Below are positions 21,846 through 30,371 of a stretch of 37,491 nt of DNA, piece after piece. Position 1 is the stretch's first letter; each line of letters starts with the position of its first letter. The notes below the pieces were generated by a model, which saw nothing but the letters and a program-made list of their open reading frames with translations, searched no databases and had not been told where the DNA came from. The DNA is taken from NCBI GenBank assembly GCA_019115225.1, contig DXEA01000108.1:1-37491 (forward strand), read 5' to 3'. The position numbers and the translations under genes are program-made. The stretch comes from Candidatus Evtepia faecigallinarum (GTDB lineage Bacteria; Bacillota; Clostridia; Oscillospirales; Oscillospiraceae).

Positions 21846-24563
21846 TTACTGGGCGGGCTGGGCGTCCAGCTTGGACAGGCGGACGGCGCAGACCTTGTAC
21901 TCGGGGGTACTGGAGATGGAGTCCAGGGAATTGTTGGTCAGCCAGTTGGCCCCGTCCATGTAGTGGAAGGGCATCCACACCTCGCCGGGCCGGGTCTTGT
22001 TGGAAACCTCGGCGCGGGCGGTGATCCGTCCCCGGCGGGAGGAGAGGGCCACAATCTCCCCGTCTGTGATGCCCAGCTCTTCCGCGTCCTTGGTGTTGAC
22101 CTCCACGAAGTTGTCATTGGCCATCTCCATCAAACCGGCGGTGCGCTCGGTCATGGCGCAGGCGTTGTAGTGATAGAGGATGCGCCCGGTCATCATCACC
22201 AGGGGATATTCCTCATCCGGCAGCTCCGAAGAGGGCACATAGGGGGCGGGCCGGAAATAACCCAGCCCACGGGAGAACTTGCCCACGTGCATGATCTCCG
22301 TGCCCGGATGGTCCGGGCCCAGGCAGGGCCACTGGAGCCCCCGTCCGCCCACCTCTTCGCTGTCCAGGCGGGCATGGCTGATGCCGGCAAAGGAGGGCAC
22401 CAGGGAGGCGATCTCGTCCATGATCTGGGCGGCGGTGAGGTGGGGCTGGGGATAGCCCATGCGGTTCATGATCTCGGTAAAGATCCAGGTATCCTCCTTG
22501 GCCTCTCCCTGGATGGTGACCGCCTTGCGCACCCGCTGGACCCGGCGCTCGGTGTTGGAGAAGGTCCCCTCCTTCTCGGCATAGGAGATGCCGGGCAGGA
22601 TCACATCGGCCATCTTGGCCGTCTCGGTCATAAACAGGTCGTCCACTACCAGGAAGTCCAGATGCTCTAAGCACTCGATCACATGGGCGGTGTTGGGGTC
22701 GGTGCGGACGGGGTCCTCGCCGAAGATGAACAGGCCCTTGATCTCGCCGGTGAGCATTTTGGGGAAGCAGTCGGTGGCCTTGACCCCCTCCTTCTCCGGC
22801 AGGGAGATGTGCCAGGCGGCCTCAAACTTCTCCCGCATCCCCGGCTGGGCCAGGGCCTGATAGCCGGGATACTTTGCCGGGTCGGCCCCCATGTCGCAGG
22901 CCCCCTGGACGTTGTTCTGGCCCCGGATGGGGTTGACGCCGCAGCCGGGCCGGCCCAGCTTGCCCACCATCATGGCCAGGTTGGACAGGGACATGACCCC
23001 CTCCGTGCCGGTGTGGTGCTCGGTGACCCCCAGGCAGTAGATGATGGGGGCCTTATCGGCGGTGGCATACATCCGGGCGGCCTCCCGGAGCATGTCCGGG
23101 TCGATGCCGCAGATCTCGGCCACCTTTTCCGGGGGATACTCCATGGCCAGGTCCTTCATGGCCTGGAAGTTCTCCGTGCGCTGGGCGATAAACTCCCGGT
23201 CCTCCAGGCCCTCGGTGAGGATGACGTTCATCATGCCGTTGGCAAAGGCCACGTTGGTGCCCGGACGGAGCTTGAGGTGGATGTCGGCGTCCTTGGCCAG
23301 GTCGATCTCTCGGGGGTCGGCCACGATGAGCTTGGCCCCCCGCTGCACCGCCTGCCGGATCTGCATCCCCAGCACGGGGTGGGCGTGCTCGGGGTTTGCC
23401 CCGATGAGGAGGATCACATCCGACTGCCGGGTGATGTCCTGGATGGTATTGGTCATGGCGCCGGAGCCCAGGGTGGTGGCCAGACCCGCCACGGTGGGGG
23501 CATGGCAGACCCGGGCGCAGTTGTCGGTGTTGTTGGTGCGGAAGACGGTGCGCACCATCTTCTGGAGCATATAGATGTCCTCGTTGCAGGACCGGGCGCA
23601 GGCAAAGCCTGCCAGGCAGTCGCCCCCGTGGGTGTCCCGGAGCTGGGTGAACCGCTGGGCCACCAGGTCCAGGGCCTCATCCCAGCCGGCCTGGCGGAAT
23701 TGGCCGGTGGCCTGGTCCTTGATGAGGGGATGGCGCAGCCGGTCAGGGCTGTCCACAAAGTCGAAGGAGCCGCTGCGGCCCTTCACGCACAGCAGGCCCT
23801 GGTTGGCGGGGCCGTTGGCCCCCTCGCAGTCCACGATTCTGCCGTCCTTGACGATCAGGTCCATCTGGCAGCCTGCCCCGCAGTGGGGACAGGTGGTGCG
23901 CACCCGCTCCACCTCCCAGCTGCGGTAGTCCTTTCTGCGCTTTTCCACCAAAGCGCCGGTGGGACATGCCTGGGCGCAGTTGCCGCAGGACTCGCAGAGG
24001 GAGTCCTCCCAGCCCGCGCCGAAGGGGGGATGAATGAGGGTATAGGGGCCGGCCTTGCCCAGCTCGATGGCGTGGCGGCCGGTGGCGTGGGCACAGGTCA
24101 TCACGCACCGCTGGCAGTGGATGCACTTGCTGTGGTCATAGGACAGGAAGGGGTGGTCCTCCACCTTCTTGCGGCCCAGCTCCTGGCGGCCGGCGGCGGA
24201 GTGGGTGTGCTCCACCCCGTATTCCTGACAGTATTTCTGCAGCTGACAGCTGCCGTTGCCCTCGCAGCTGAAGCAGTCCAGGTTGTGTTCTGATAACAGC
24301 AGGTCCAGAGCCATCCTCCGGGCAGCGAGGATGCGGGGGGTGTTGGTGGAGACCACCATCCCCTCCTTGGCCTTGGTGTTGCAGGCGGGGACCAGGGGAT
24401 CGGTCCCTTCCACCTCTACCACACACAGTCTGCACGATCCGATGTCGCTGATCCCCTCCAGATAGCAGAGGGTGGGGATGGCAATGCCCGCGGACCGGGC
24501 GGCCTGGAGGATGGTAGCGCCTTCCTCGATGGTCACAGTTCTTCCGTCGATGGTCAAAAGCAT
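21846..24563 (-). CDS. fdhA: Formate dehydrogenase alpha subunit (molybdopterin, NuoG-type N-terminus)
   Basis: 905 residues. N-terminal [2Fe-2S] domain with ligands in CYLEGISDIGSCRLC and PACNT, then an HxxxCxxCxxxxxC cluster (HNLDCFSCEGNGSC) and two [4Fe-4S] sites (CIHCQRCVMTC, CESCGNCAQACP). The molybdopterin domain begins CPHCGAGCQMDL, a further cluster. The active-site residue is cysteine in CARVCHAPTVAGL, not selenocysteine. The C-terminal dinucleotide-binding domain ends with MPFHYMDGANWLTNNSLD. It oxidises formate or reduces CO2 in the cytosol; no Tat or Sec signal is present. GGAGGAGG precedes the ATG. Other family members with this layout include SfrA-like oxidoreductases, so formate is likely, not proven. 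Confidence 0.9.
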   Translation of the reverse strand: MLLTIDGRTVTIEEGATILQAARSAGIAIPTLCYLEGISDIGSCRLCVVEVEGTDPLVPACNTKAKEGMVVSTNTPRILAARRMALDLLLSEHNLDCFSCEGNGSCQLQKYCQEYGVEHTHSAAGRQELGRKKVEDHPFLSYDHSKCIHCQRCVMTCAHATGRHAIELGKAGPYTLIHPPFGAGWEDSLCESCGNCAQACPTGALVEKRRKDYRSWEVERVRTTCPHCGAGCQMDLIVKDGRIVDCEGANGPANQGLLCVKGRSGSFDFVDSPDRLRHPLIKDQATGQFRQAGWDEALDLVAQRFTQLRDTHGGDCLAGFACARSCNEDIYMLQKMVRTVFRTNNTDNCARVCHAPTVAGLATTLGSGAMTNTIQDITRQSDVILLIGANPEHAHPVLGMQIRQAVQRGAKLIVADPREIDLAKDADIHLKLRPGTNVAFANGMMNVILTEGLEDREFIAQRTENFQAMKDLAMEYPPEKVAEICGIDPDMLREAARMYATADKAPIIYCLGVTEHHTGTEGVMSLSNLAMMVGKLGRPGCGVNPIRGQNNVQGACDMGADPAKYPGYQALAQPGMREKFEAAWHISLPEKEGVKATDCFPKMLTGEIKGLFIFGEDPVRTDPNTAHVIECLEHLDFLVVDDLFMTETAKMADVILPGISYAEKEGTFSNTERRVQRVRKAVTIQGEAKEDTWIFTEIMNRMGYPQPHLTAAQIMDEIASLVPSFAGISHARLDSEEVGGRGLQWPCLGPDHPGTEIMHVGKFSRGLGYFRPAPYVPSSELPDEEYPLVMMTGRILYHYNACAMTERTAGLMEMANDNFVEVNTKDAEELGITDGEIVALSSRRGRITARAEVSNKTRPGEVWMPFHYMDGANWLTNNSLDSISSTPEYKVCAVRLSKLDAQPAQ

Positions 24564-24580
24564 CGTTCCTCCTCCTTTCC

Positions 24581-26428
24581 TTACTTGTCTGCGGCGTTGT
24601 GGGCGCCTTCCAGCTTCCCGCAGCCGAACACATCACAGCGCAGGCACCGGGAGCACTCCTGCTGGGCCTCCTCGGGGCTCATGGGACATTCCACTTCCTC
24701 AAAGTCCAGCTTGCGCAGGTAGGCGGGGCGCTCCTGGATGTTCACCCGCCCGGTGGGCACCCGGAGATTGGGCCGGGCCTCGGGGGCGGCAACGTCGCAG
24801 GGGAGTTTATGGTGGTAGCCCAGATACTCATCAATGGCGTTGGCTGCCACCCGTCCGGCGGCAATGGCCTGGATGGCGGTGGCAGGGCCGGTGGCGCAGT
24901 CGCCGCCCACAAAGACCCCGGGCATGGACGGGACCGCCGTGTCCCGCTCACTCTGGAACACCCGCCGCTGGGCGGGCATACCGAACTGCTCAAAGGGTTC
25001 GCTGACGATATCCTGTCCCACGGCCACCAGGATGACATCACAGGGGATGCGCACCTCTGCCTTGGACACTGCGTCCACCGGGGCGGGCCGGCCGTCCCGA
25101 TAGGGGCCGGTCATCTGGGGCTTGACCCACAGGGCGGTGCAGTTGTTGTTCTCGTCCTTCTCGATCCAGGAGGGGGCCTGGAGAGTAATCAGCTCCACCC
25201 CCTCCATCACCGCCGACTCGATCTCCGAGTCCAGGGCGGTCATGTCCTCCCGCCGCCGGCGGTAGGCGATGCGCACGGCAGCGGCGTTGCAGCGCAGGGC
25301 GCTGCGGGCGGCGTCCATGGCCACGTTGCCCCCGCCGATGACCGCCACGGTCTTGCCGGTGTAGTCGGGCTTTTTGCCATGGCCGATGTCATCGAGCATC
25401 TCCACGGCGGAGTAGATGTGGTTGGCGTCCATCCCCTCCAGCCGGAGGCTCTTGCCCGCCTGGGCCCCGATGGCCACCAGCATGGCGTCATACTCGGCCC
25501 GGACAGACTCGATGGACACGTCCCGTCCCACCTGGGTGTTGTATTTCACAGAGATGTTGCCGGTGGAGAGGATGGCGTTGACATCCTGGTCCAGCCGGTC
25601 CTTGGGGAAGCGGTAGTTGGGGATGCCGTACATGAGCATACCGCCCAGGCGCTCCTTCCCCTCAAAAATCGTCACCTGATGCCCCATGAGGGACAGGAAA
25701 TAGGCCGCCGTCAGCCCGCAGGGGCCGCCGCCGATGACCGCCACCTTCTTGCCGGTGAGGGGATTTGCCTTGGGCACCTGGACCTGGTCGGCAGGGACCT
25801 GGTCCACGGCGTACTTCTTGATCCCCCGGATGTTGATGGCGTCGTCGATGAGGTTGCGCCGGCACCGCTCCTCACAGGGGTGCTCGCAGACCATGGCGCA
25901 GGCGGTGGGCAGGGGGTTGTTCTGGCGGATGAGATTGATGGCCGCGGCATAGTCCCCGTTGCCCACATGGGCCACATAGCCGGGCACATCCACATGGGCG
26001 GGGCACATGGCCGTGCAGGGGATCTGCTGCTCCTTGGCCCCCGCGCTGGCCCCGGTCTCGATGTAGCTGATGTACTCCTCCCAGAAGGTCTCCAGGCCCT
26101 CCAGCACTTCCGTGGCCGCCTGATAGCCGATGGCGCAGTCCGCCGTATCCCGGATCATGGCGGCCAGCTCCTTCATCTGCTCCAGAATGGCCACGGTGGC
26201 CTTCCCGGACAGGATGGCGGAGAGCATGGCCTCCAACTGCCGCAGGCCGTCCCGGCAGGGGACGCACTTGCCGCAAGTCTGGCTTTTGGAGGCCTGCAGC
26301 AGAGCCATCTGGACGGTGACAGGACAGACCCCGGGAGGATAGATCCTCGTCTTGGCGGAGAACTTGGAAAGAAAGTGCTCGATCCTGACGTCCTCACTGT
26401 TGCGATCTGCAAGATAGATCTTACTCAC
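24581..26428 (-). CDS. NAD(P)H/FAD iron-sulfur oxidoreductase, NuoF-tail fused to GltD-like domain
   Basis: 615 residues, GTG start. Residues 1 to about 130 hold only the C-terminal iron-sulfur part of NuoF (CGKCVPCRDGLRQLE); the FMN/NADH domain is absent. A Fer4_20-type domain follows (CPAHVDVPGYVAHVGNGDYAAA, then CEHPCEERCRR). Then comes a GltD/NfnB-like flavoprotein with FAD motif VAVIGGGPCGLTAAYFL and a second dinucleotide motif VAVIGGGNVAMDAARSALR, and GVFVGGDCATGPATAIQAIA. The C-terminus has CSRCLRCDVFGCG. Resembles SfrB and related partners of FdhA-type proteins. It probably passes electrons between NAD(P)H and FdhA. 17 nt separate it from fdhA. Confidence 0.85.
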   Translation of the reverse strand: MSKIYLADRNSEDVRIEHFLSKFSAKTRIYPPGVCPVTVQMALLQASKSQTCGKCVPCRDGLRQLEAMLSAILSGKATVAILEQMKELAAMIRDTADCAIGYQAATEVLEGLETFWEEYISYIETGASAGAKEQQIPCTAMCPAHVDVPGYVAHVGNGDYAAAINLIRQNNPLPTACAMVCEHPCEERCRRNLIDDAINIRGIKKYAVDQVPADQVQVPKANPLTGKKVAVIGGGPCGLTAAYFLSLMGHQVTIFEGKERLGGMLMYGIPNYRFPKDRLDQDVNAILSTGNISVKYNTQVGRDVSIESVRAEYDAMLVAIGAQAGKSLRLEGMDANHIYSAVEMLDDIGHGKKPDYTGKTVAVIGGGNVAMDAARSALRCNAAAVRIAYRRRREDMTALDSEIESAVMEGVELITLQAPSWIEKDENNNCTALWVKPQMTGPYRDGRPAPVDAVSKAEVRIPCDVILVAVGQDIVSEPFEQFGMPAQRRVFQSERDTAVPSMPGVFVGGDCATGPATAIQAIAAGRVAANAIDEYLGYHHKLPCDVAAPEARPNLRVPTGRVNIQERPAYLRKLDFEEVECPMSPEEAQQECSRCLRCDVFGCGKLEGAHNAADK

Positions 26429-26504
26429 AGGTGCTTCATCTCCCTCTTTTCAATCGATTCGCCCAACCCACAAGGCTGGCCGGTAGGTTCACAAAATTTT
26501 TTCA

Positions 26505-26533
26505 ATTTTATCACTTTTTCCAGCAAAGTGCAA
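26505..26533 (-). promoter_or_regulatory. Candidate promoter of the fdh operon
   Basis: On the minus strand TTGCAC, 17 nt, TAAAAT in an AT-rich stretch, about 75 nt before the GTG start. Confidence 0.55.
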
Positions 26534-26604
26534 GTATTTTGCCGGGAAGCACAGGAATAATTTGTACTTTTACTCCCCTTTTCCTCAGTCTGTAAATGCC
26601 CGGC

Positions 26605-26627
26605 GGACAAAGGGCGCCCCTTTGTCC
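26605..26627. promoter_or_regulatory. 23-bp palindrome between divergent fdh and mobA promoters
   Basis: GGACAAAGGG-CGC-CCCTTTGTCC is a perfect hyphenated palindrome ending one base before the -35 box of the mobA promoter. There is no T-tract on either side, so a terminator is unlikely. It is a good operator candidate for a dimeric regulator of the molybdenum/formate genes; the regulator itself is not in the window. Confidence 0.55.
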
Positions 26628-26628
26628 A

Positions 26629-26658
26629 TTGACTTTATTCGCCCGCTGTCCCTATAAT
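26629..26658 (+). promoter_or_regulatory. mobA promoter
   Basis: TTGACT, 18 nt, TATAAT; perfect -10 box, about 47 nt before the ATG. Confidence 0.8.
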
Positions 26659-26705
26659 GGACCTATGGGAACGCCAGCCAAATCTGCAGGACGGGAGGGA
26701 GCGTC

Positions 26706-27290
26706 ATGGCAATTTCCCCAAACACATGCGGCGCCGTCATTCTGGCCGGCGGCGCCTCCAGGCGCATGGGCCGGTGCAAGGCCTTGCTACCGGTGGACGG
26801 CCAGACCATGCTGGCGCGGACCCGGGCCCTCCTGACCGGCTTTGACGAAGTCCTCCTCTCCGCCAACAATCCGGCGCTGGAGAGCGACCTGGTCCGGGTG
26901 GCGGACCGCTGGCCCGATGCCGGGCCCCTGGCGGGGCTCCACGCGGCCCTGTGCCGGACGAAGAAGGATGCCCTGCTCTGTCTGCCCTGTGACCTGCCCC
27001 ACCTCTCCCCTGCCGTGCCCCGGCTGCTGCTGGAGGCCATGCCGGAGGAGGCCGCGGTCCTCATCTGCCGGGACAGCACCGGGCGCCTGCACCCCCTGTG
27101 CGGCATTTACCGCACCTGTGTGCTGCCGGTGCTGGAGGACTGTCTGCGCCGGGGTGAGCACCGGGTGATGGCCTTCGTGGCCCGACTCCCCTACGCCTGT
27201 GTGGATACCGGGGACATCGTCCCCGACCAGGTCTTTTTCAACATGAACACCCCGGAGGACTACCGCCGCGCCGTACAGGAGGGCCGGTGA
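26706..27290 (+). CDS. mobA: MobA-like molybdenum cofactor nucleotidyltransferase
   Basis: 194 residues with GGGAGGG 6 nt upstream. N-terminal nucleotide-binding signature LAGGASRRMGRCKALLPVDG, then DAGPLAGLHAAL and PCDLPHL, then HPLCGIYRT. MobA adds GMP to Mo-molybdopterin to form the bis-MGD cofactor required by FdhA. The spelling of the loop (KALLP) and the nearby XdhC gene leave open the MocA (cytidylyl) specificity; DAGPLAGL favours MobA. Divergent from the fdh operon and likely coregulated with it. Confidence 0.85.
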   Translation: MAISPNTCGAVILAGGASRRMGRCKALLPVDGQTMLARTRALLTGFDEVLLSANNPALESDLVRVADRWPDAGPLAGLHAALCRTKKDALLCLPCDLPHLSPAVPRLLLEAMPEEAAVLICRDSTGRLHPLCGIYRTCVLPVLEDCLRRGEHRVMAFVARLPYACVDTGDIVPDQVFFNMNTPEDYRRAVQEGR

Positions 27291-27310
27291 CCCCGTCTGC
27301 CCAACCACAT

Positions 27311-27373
27311 CCGCCACAGCTTGTCCCCCCAAGCCTTTGACCTGCCGGGCCGGACGAGCTGCGGTGGATTTTT
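27311..27373 (+). terminator. Terminator-like long hairpin after mobA
   Basis: CCGCCACAGCTTGTCC and GGACGAGCTGCGGTGG form about 15 of 16 pairs (two G-U, one mismatch) with a long loop, then ATTTTT. It overlaps the end of the convergent xdhC-like gene. Confidence 0.55.
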
Positions 27374-28331
27374 AATCTGTCTTGCCCGCGCGGTGCTGGA
27401 TGAGCTGGGCGGCGATAGAAACGGCGATCTCCGCCGGGGTCCGCCCTCCCAGGGGCAGGCCGATGGGGGTGGTGATCCGTTCCAGCTCTTTGGGCGAGAC
27501 CCCCATGGCCTCCAGGGCGGCAAACGACGCCTGAGCTTTCTTCTTGCTGCCCATGACCCCGATGTAGCCTGCCGGGGTACGGAGAACCTGCTGCTGCACC
27601 AGCAAGCTGCTCTCGTGGTCCCGGGTCATGATGCACACATAGTCGTCCTTCGTCAGGGTCACCTGGTCCTCGATCCGATCAAAAGAGATCAGCCGAACCT
27701 CCTTGGCCTGGGGAAAGCGTTCTTTGCGGGCAAATTCCGGCCGGTCCTCCAGCACCACGCAGGCAAACTCCAAGGGCCGGAGCACCGGGACCAGTGCCTG
27801 GGCCACATGGCCCCCGCCGAAAAGATAGACCCGGTCGGGGCGGTAGAGCTGCTGATGGAACCAGGGCTTGCCGCCGATGCGGGTGATGCCGGGGGACCCG
27901 GGCAGGCCGGGCTCCCGATGGAGGGTCAGTTCCCCCTCCTCCAGGGGAGTGAGCAGCCAGAGGGGGGCGTCAGCGGCCAGGCCCTCTTCGGCCTCCCGGC
28001 ACAGAGCCAGGACCCTCTCGTCTCCCCCTTGCAGGGGCAGGAAATGGACCGTCACCTGTCCGCCGCAGCCGGGGGCAGCGCCGTCCTCCTGGGCCAGTGT
28101 CATGGTCCGGGGCTGGGGGCAGGGAGAGCGAAGCAGCTCCCCCGCGATCTCGATACAGTGCCCCTCCACGCTGCCGCCGCCGATGGTGCCGGCCAGCAGG
28201 CCCTTGCTGCCTGCCAGCATCCGGGCTCCCGGCTTCCGGGGGGTGACGCCGGCGGTTTCAAGAATGGTCACCAGGACCACCCCCTCCCCCCGGGAAAGGG
28301 TGTCGCTGATGTGCTGGAACAATTCTCTCAT
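27372..28331 (-). CDS. XdhC/CoxI family maturation protein
   Basis: 319 residues from MRELFQHISDTLSRGEG (AGGAAGG 7 nt upstream); the track adds 29 residues without support. The N-terminal domain has LVTILETAGVTPRKPGARML and GTIGGGSVEG. The C-terminal Rossmann domain has YLFGGGHVAQALVPVL and YIGVMGSKKKAQASF. XdhC proteins bind Mo-molybdopterin, help its sulfuration and insert it into molybdenum hydroxylases such as xanthine dehydrogenase. No such hydroxylase is in the window, so the client may lie elsewhere, or this protein may work with the neighbouring Mo genes. Confidence 0.92.
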   Translation of the reverse strand: MRELFQHISDTLSRGEGVVLVTILETAGVTPRKPGARMLAGSKGLLAGTIGGGSVEGHCIEIAGELLRSPCPQPRTMTLAQEDGAAPGCGGQVTVHFLPLQGGDERVLALCREAEEGLAADAPLWLLTPLEEGELTLHREPGLPGSPGITRIGGKPWFHQQLYRPDRVYLFGGGHVAQALVPVLRPLEFACVVLEDRPEFARKERFPQAKEVRLISFDRIEDQVTLTKDDYVCIMTRDHESSLLVQQQVLRTPAGYIGVMGSKKKAQASFAALEAMGVSPKELERITTPIGLPLGGRTPAEIAVSIAAQLIQHRAGKTD

Positions 28332-28387
28332 GGATGATCCTTCCTCTCTGTTTCGCTCCTGTTCTGGTATCCCTTCGATTGGGTAAA

Positions 28388-28433
28388 AGCGCGGCTTGGA
28401 AGCCCTTGGGACTTCCAAGCCGCGCTGGTTTTT
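28388..28433. terminator. Bidirectional terminator after the cotJC fragment
   Basis: Perfect 15-bp stem AGCGCGGCTTGGAAG/CTTCCAAGCCGCGCT with a 9-nt loop, T-rich on both sides (GGTTTTT on plus, TTTTA on minus). It is the natural 3' end of the former cotJC transcript. Confidence 0.8.
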
Positions 28434-28471
28434 CCGGGCTTATTCTGCCGCGGCCCCGTCGGGGGTCCGCC

Positions 28472-28720
28472 TTACTTGCTGTAGTGGTCGAAAGCAGGGT
28501 TGGTATAGTAGACGTTTTTCTTGTCCAACTGGTCCCGCACCTGCTGCAGGGCACTGCCAAAGCGCTGGAAGTGGACGATCTCCCGCTCCCGGAGGAAGCG
28601 GATGACGTCGGTGACGTCGGGGTCGTCCTTGGCCAGGCGGAGGATGTTGTCATAGGTTACACGGGCCTTTTGCTCTGCTGCAATCACCGAAGGATAACTC
28701 AACCCTGTTTTTATCAACAA
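28472..28720 (-). pseudogene. cotJC: 3' fragment of cotJC (spore coat, manganese-catalase family)
   Basis: The last 69 residues or so match the C-terminus of CotJC: AAEQKARVTYDNILRL, DDPDVTDVIRFLRERE, VHFQRFGSALQQV and the end KNVYYTNPAFD. Full CotJC is about 190-200 residues, so roughly two thirds, with most metal ligands, is missing. The homology starts at about 28684. The 12 codons before it (MLIKTGLSYPSV, from a TTG without a ribosome site) do not belong to the family. The break falls about 50 bp from the stop of the serine recombinase gene, so the gene was split by integration. The 5' part should lie at the far end of the element, outside the window. Confidence 0.85.
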
Positions 28721-28735
28721 ACCGTCATGTTTTCG
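28685..28735. other. Candidate attachment-site region of the integrated element
   Basis: About 50 bp between the last cotJC-like base and the recombinase stop codon. One att junction must lie here. The exact crossover cannot be placed without the other end. I see no long inverted repeat, as expected for large serine recombinases. Confidence 0.6.
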
Positions 28736-30301
28736 TTAGAAATTCCAATGAATTTCAACCGGAACGTCTTTCGTTCCCGGAATGCGCTTGCCCACCGAGA
28801 TGTAGTCAATGAGCGTCTCGACCACCTCTCGGGTCAGGTAATCCAGGTTGGTATACTGCTCGATGAGCTCCCGGCGGTTGTCCCCTGCCGCGATTTTTTC
28901 CTCCAACTGATCTAACTGTTTCTCCGTCTCCACGACGACGCGCTCCAGGCGGGTGCGCTCGGCGGAAAAGCCTTTTGACAACTCCGCAAAGTCCCCTTCC
29001 GAAATCAGCCCCCGCACCTTGTCCATATAGAGCTCCCGAATCCCCTTGGCGTACTCCTCGATCTTTTTCTGGTAGACGGCAAGGTCTGTGCGCAGTCGGG
29101 CTTTTTGCTCCTGCAGGTTTTCACAGAATTCGATGTTTCGTTCCAGCTCGTCCCTGTCCAGGTACTCTGCCGAGAGGCGGTTCAGCTCCTCCATCACAAG
29201 CTGCTCCAGCTTATCCACGGCGATAAAGGAGCCGATGCAGGCGTCCTTGGCGATGTGGCGGTTGGCGCATTGCAGATAGTGCTTTCCGCCGCGCTTCGGT
29301 GAGGTCTTGCCCGACCGCATCGTGTCTCCGCAGTTGGCGCAGCGGGCCTTTTTGGCAAACAGACCGATGGTACCAATGTCAAAGGGCTTGGCCCGCTGGG
29401 CCACCAGCGCCTGGACTCTGTCCCACAGTTCCCGGTCGATGATGGGCTCGTGGGTTCCCTCCACCCGGTACCACGCCTCTTTGGGGCGGGGTCGGTTCTG
29501 CTTGGTCTTGTAGGATACGCTGCCATACTTCCCCTGCACCATATTGCCAATATAAATCTCATTGGTGAGCATGTTGGAAATGGCAAAGTATTTCCACAGG
29601 GTACTGTTTTTCTTCTTCGGCTGCTGGTAGCGCAGCCCGTGCAGGCGCTTATACTCCGTCGGGTTGGGGATGCCCCGGTCGTTGAGCAGCCGGGCAATCG
29701 CCGTCTTGCCATAGCCCTGGGAAAAAAGGGTAAACACCTCCCGGACCACGGCTGCTGCCTCCTCGTCGATGATGAGATGTCCTTTCTGGTCCGGGTCCTT
29801 CTGATAGCCATAGAGGGCGAACGCCCCGATATGGAACCCGTTTTTCCGGCGGTTGGTCAGAACGCTGCGGATGTTGTCCGACATGTCCTCCAGATACCAC
29901 TCGTTGACCAGGCCGTTGATCTGCCGGGATTTTTTGTTGCCCTTATTCGCAGTATCGGCGTTGTCGACGATGCTGATGAAGCGGATGCCCCAGATGGGGA
30001 ACAGACCATGGATGTACTTTTCCACCAGCTCCAGCTCGCGGGTAAAGCGCGACTGGGTTTTGCACAGGACAATGTCAAATCGGTGCTGCTCGGCGTCCTG
30101 CAACAAGCGGTTAAACTCCGGGCGGCGCCGGTCTGCGCCGGTGTAGTCGTCGTCGCTGTATACGTTGTAAAGCTCCCACCCCTGTTCCATGGCGTATTGC
30201 AGCAGCATCGCCTTTTGGTTTTGAATGCTGCCTGAGTCATCGGTTTCAAATTGCTTGTTCCGATCTTCTTCGGATAAGCGGCAATAGATTGCTACTTTCA
30301 T
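28736..30301 (-). CDS. Large serine recombinase (TnpX-type)
   Basis: 521 residues. The resolvase catalytic domain begins MKVAIYCRLSEEDRNK with Ser10 as nucleophile, then DDDYTGADRRRPEFNRLL and CKTQSRFTRE. The recombinase domain (about 160-290) includes YGYQKDPDQKGHLIIDEEAA and AIARLLNDRGIPNPT. A zinc ribbon CANCGDTMRSGK followed by LQCANRH is near residue 330. A coiled coil then leads to the end VPVEIHWNF, typical of clostridial TnpX-like enzymes. It integrates and excises mobile elements by strand exchange at short cores. Its gene lies at the very end of the element, beside the split cotJC. Confidence 0.95.
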   Translation of the reverse strand: MKVAIYCRLSEEDRNKQFETDDSGSIQNQKAMLLQYAMEQGWELYNVYSDDDYTGADRRRPEFNRLLQDAEQHRFDIVLCKTQSRFTRELELVEKYIHGLFPIWGIRFISIVDNADTANKGNKKSRQINGLVNEWYLEDMSDNIRSVLTNRRKNGFHIGAFALYGYQKDPDQKGHLIIDEEAAAVVREVFTLFSQGYGKTAIARLLNDRGIPNPTEYKRLHGLRYQQPKKKNSTLWKYFAISNMLTNEIYIGNMVQGKYGSVSYKTKQNRPRPKEAWYRVEGTHEPIIDRELWDRVQALVAQRAKPFDIGTIGLFAKKARCANCGDTMRSGKTSPKRGGKHYLQCANRHIAKDACIGSFIAVDKLEQLVMEELNRLSAEYLDRDELERNIEFCENLQEQKARLRTDLAVYQKKIEEYAKGIRELYMDKVRGLISEGDFAELSKGFSAERTRLERVVVETEKQLDQLEEKIAAGDNRRELIEQYTNLDYLTREVVETLIDYISVGKRIPGTKDVPVEIHWNF

Positions 30302-30371
30302 TTTCCTATCTCCTCAAAGATAAGAACAAGCGCCCTCCATTGGATGATACCATAAAAGAGAGCGCTTGTCA

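Noticed and set aside
21846-24563. Selenocysteine in FdhA
   Set aside because: The active-site position is an ordinary cysteine codon (RVCHAPT), and the ORF has no internal TGA.
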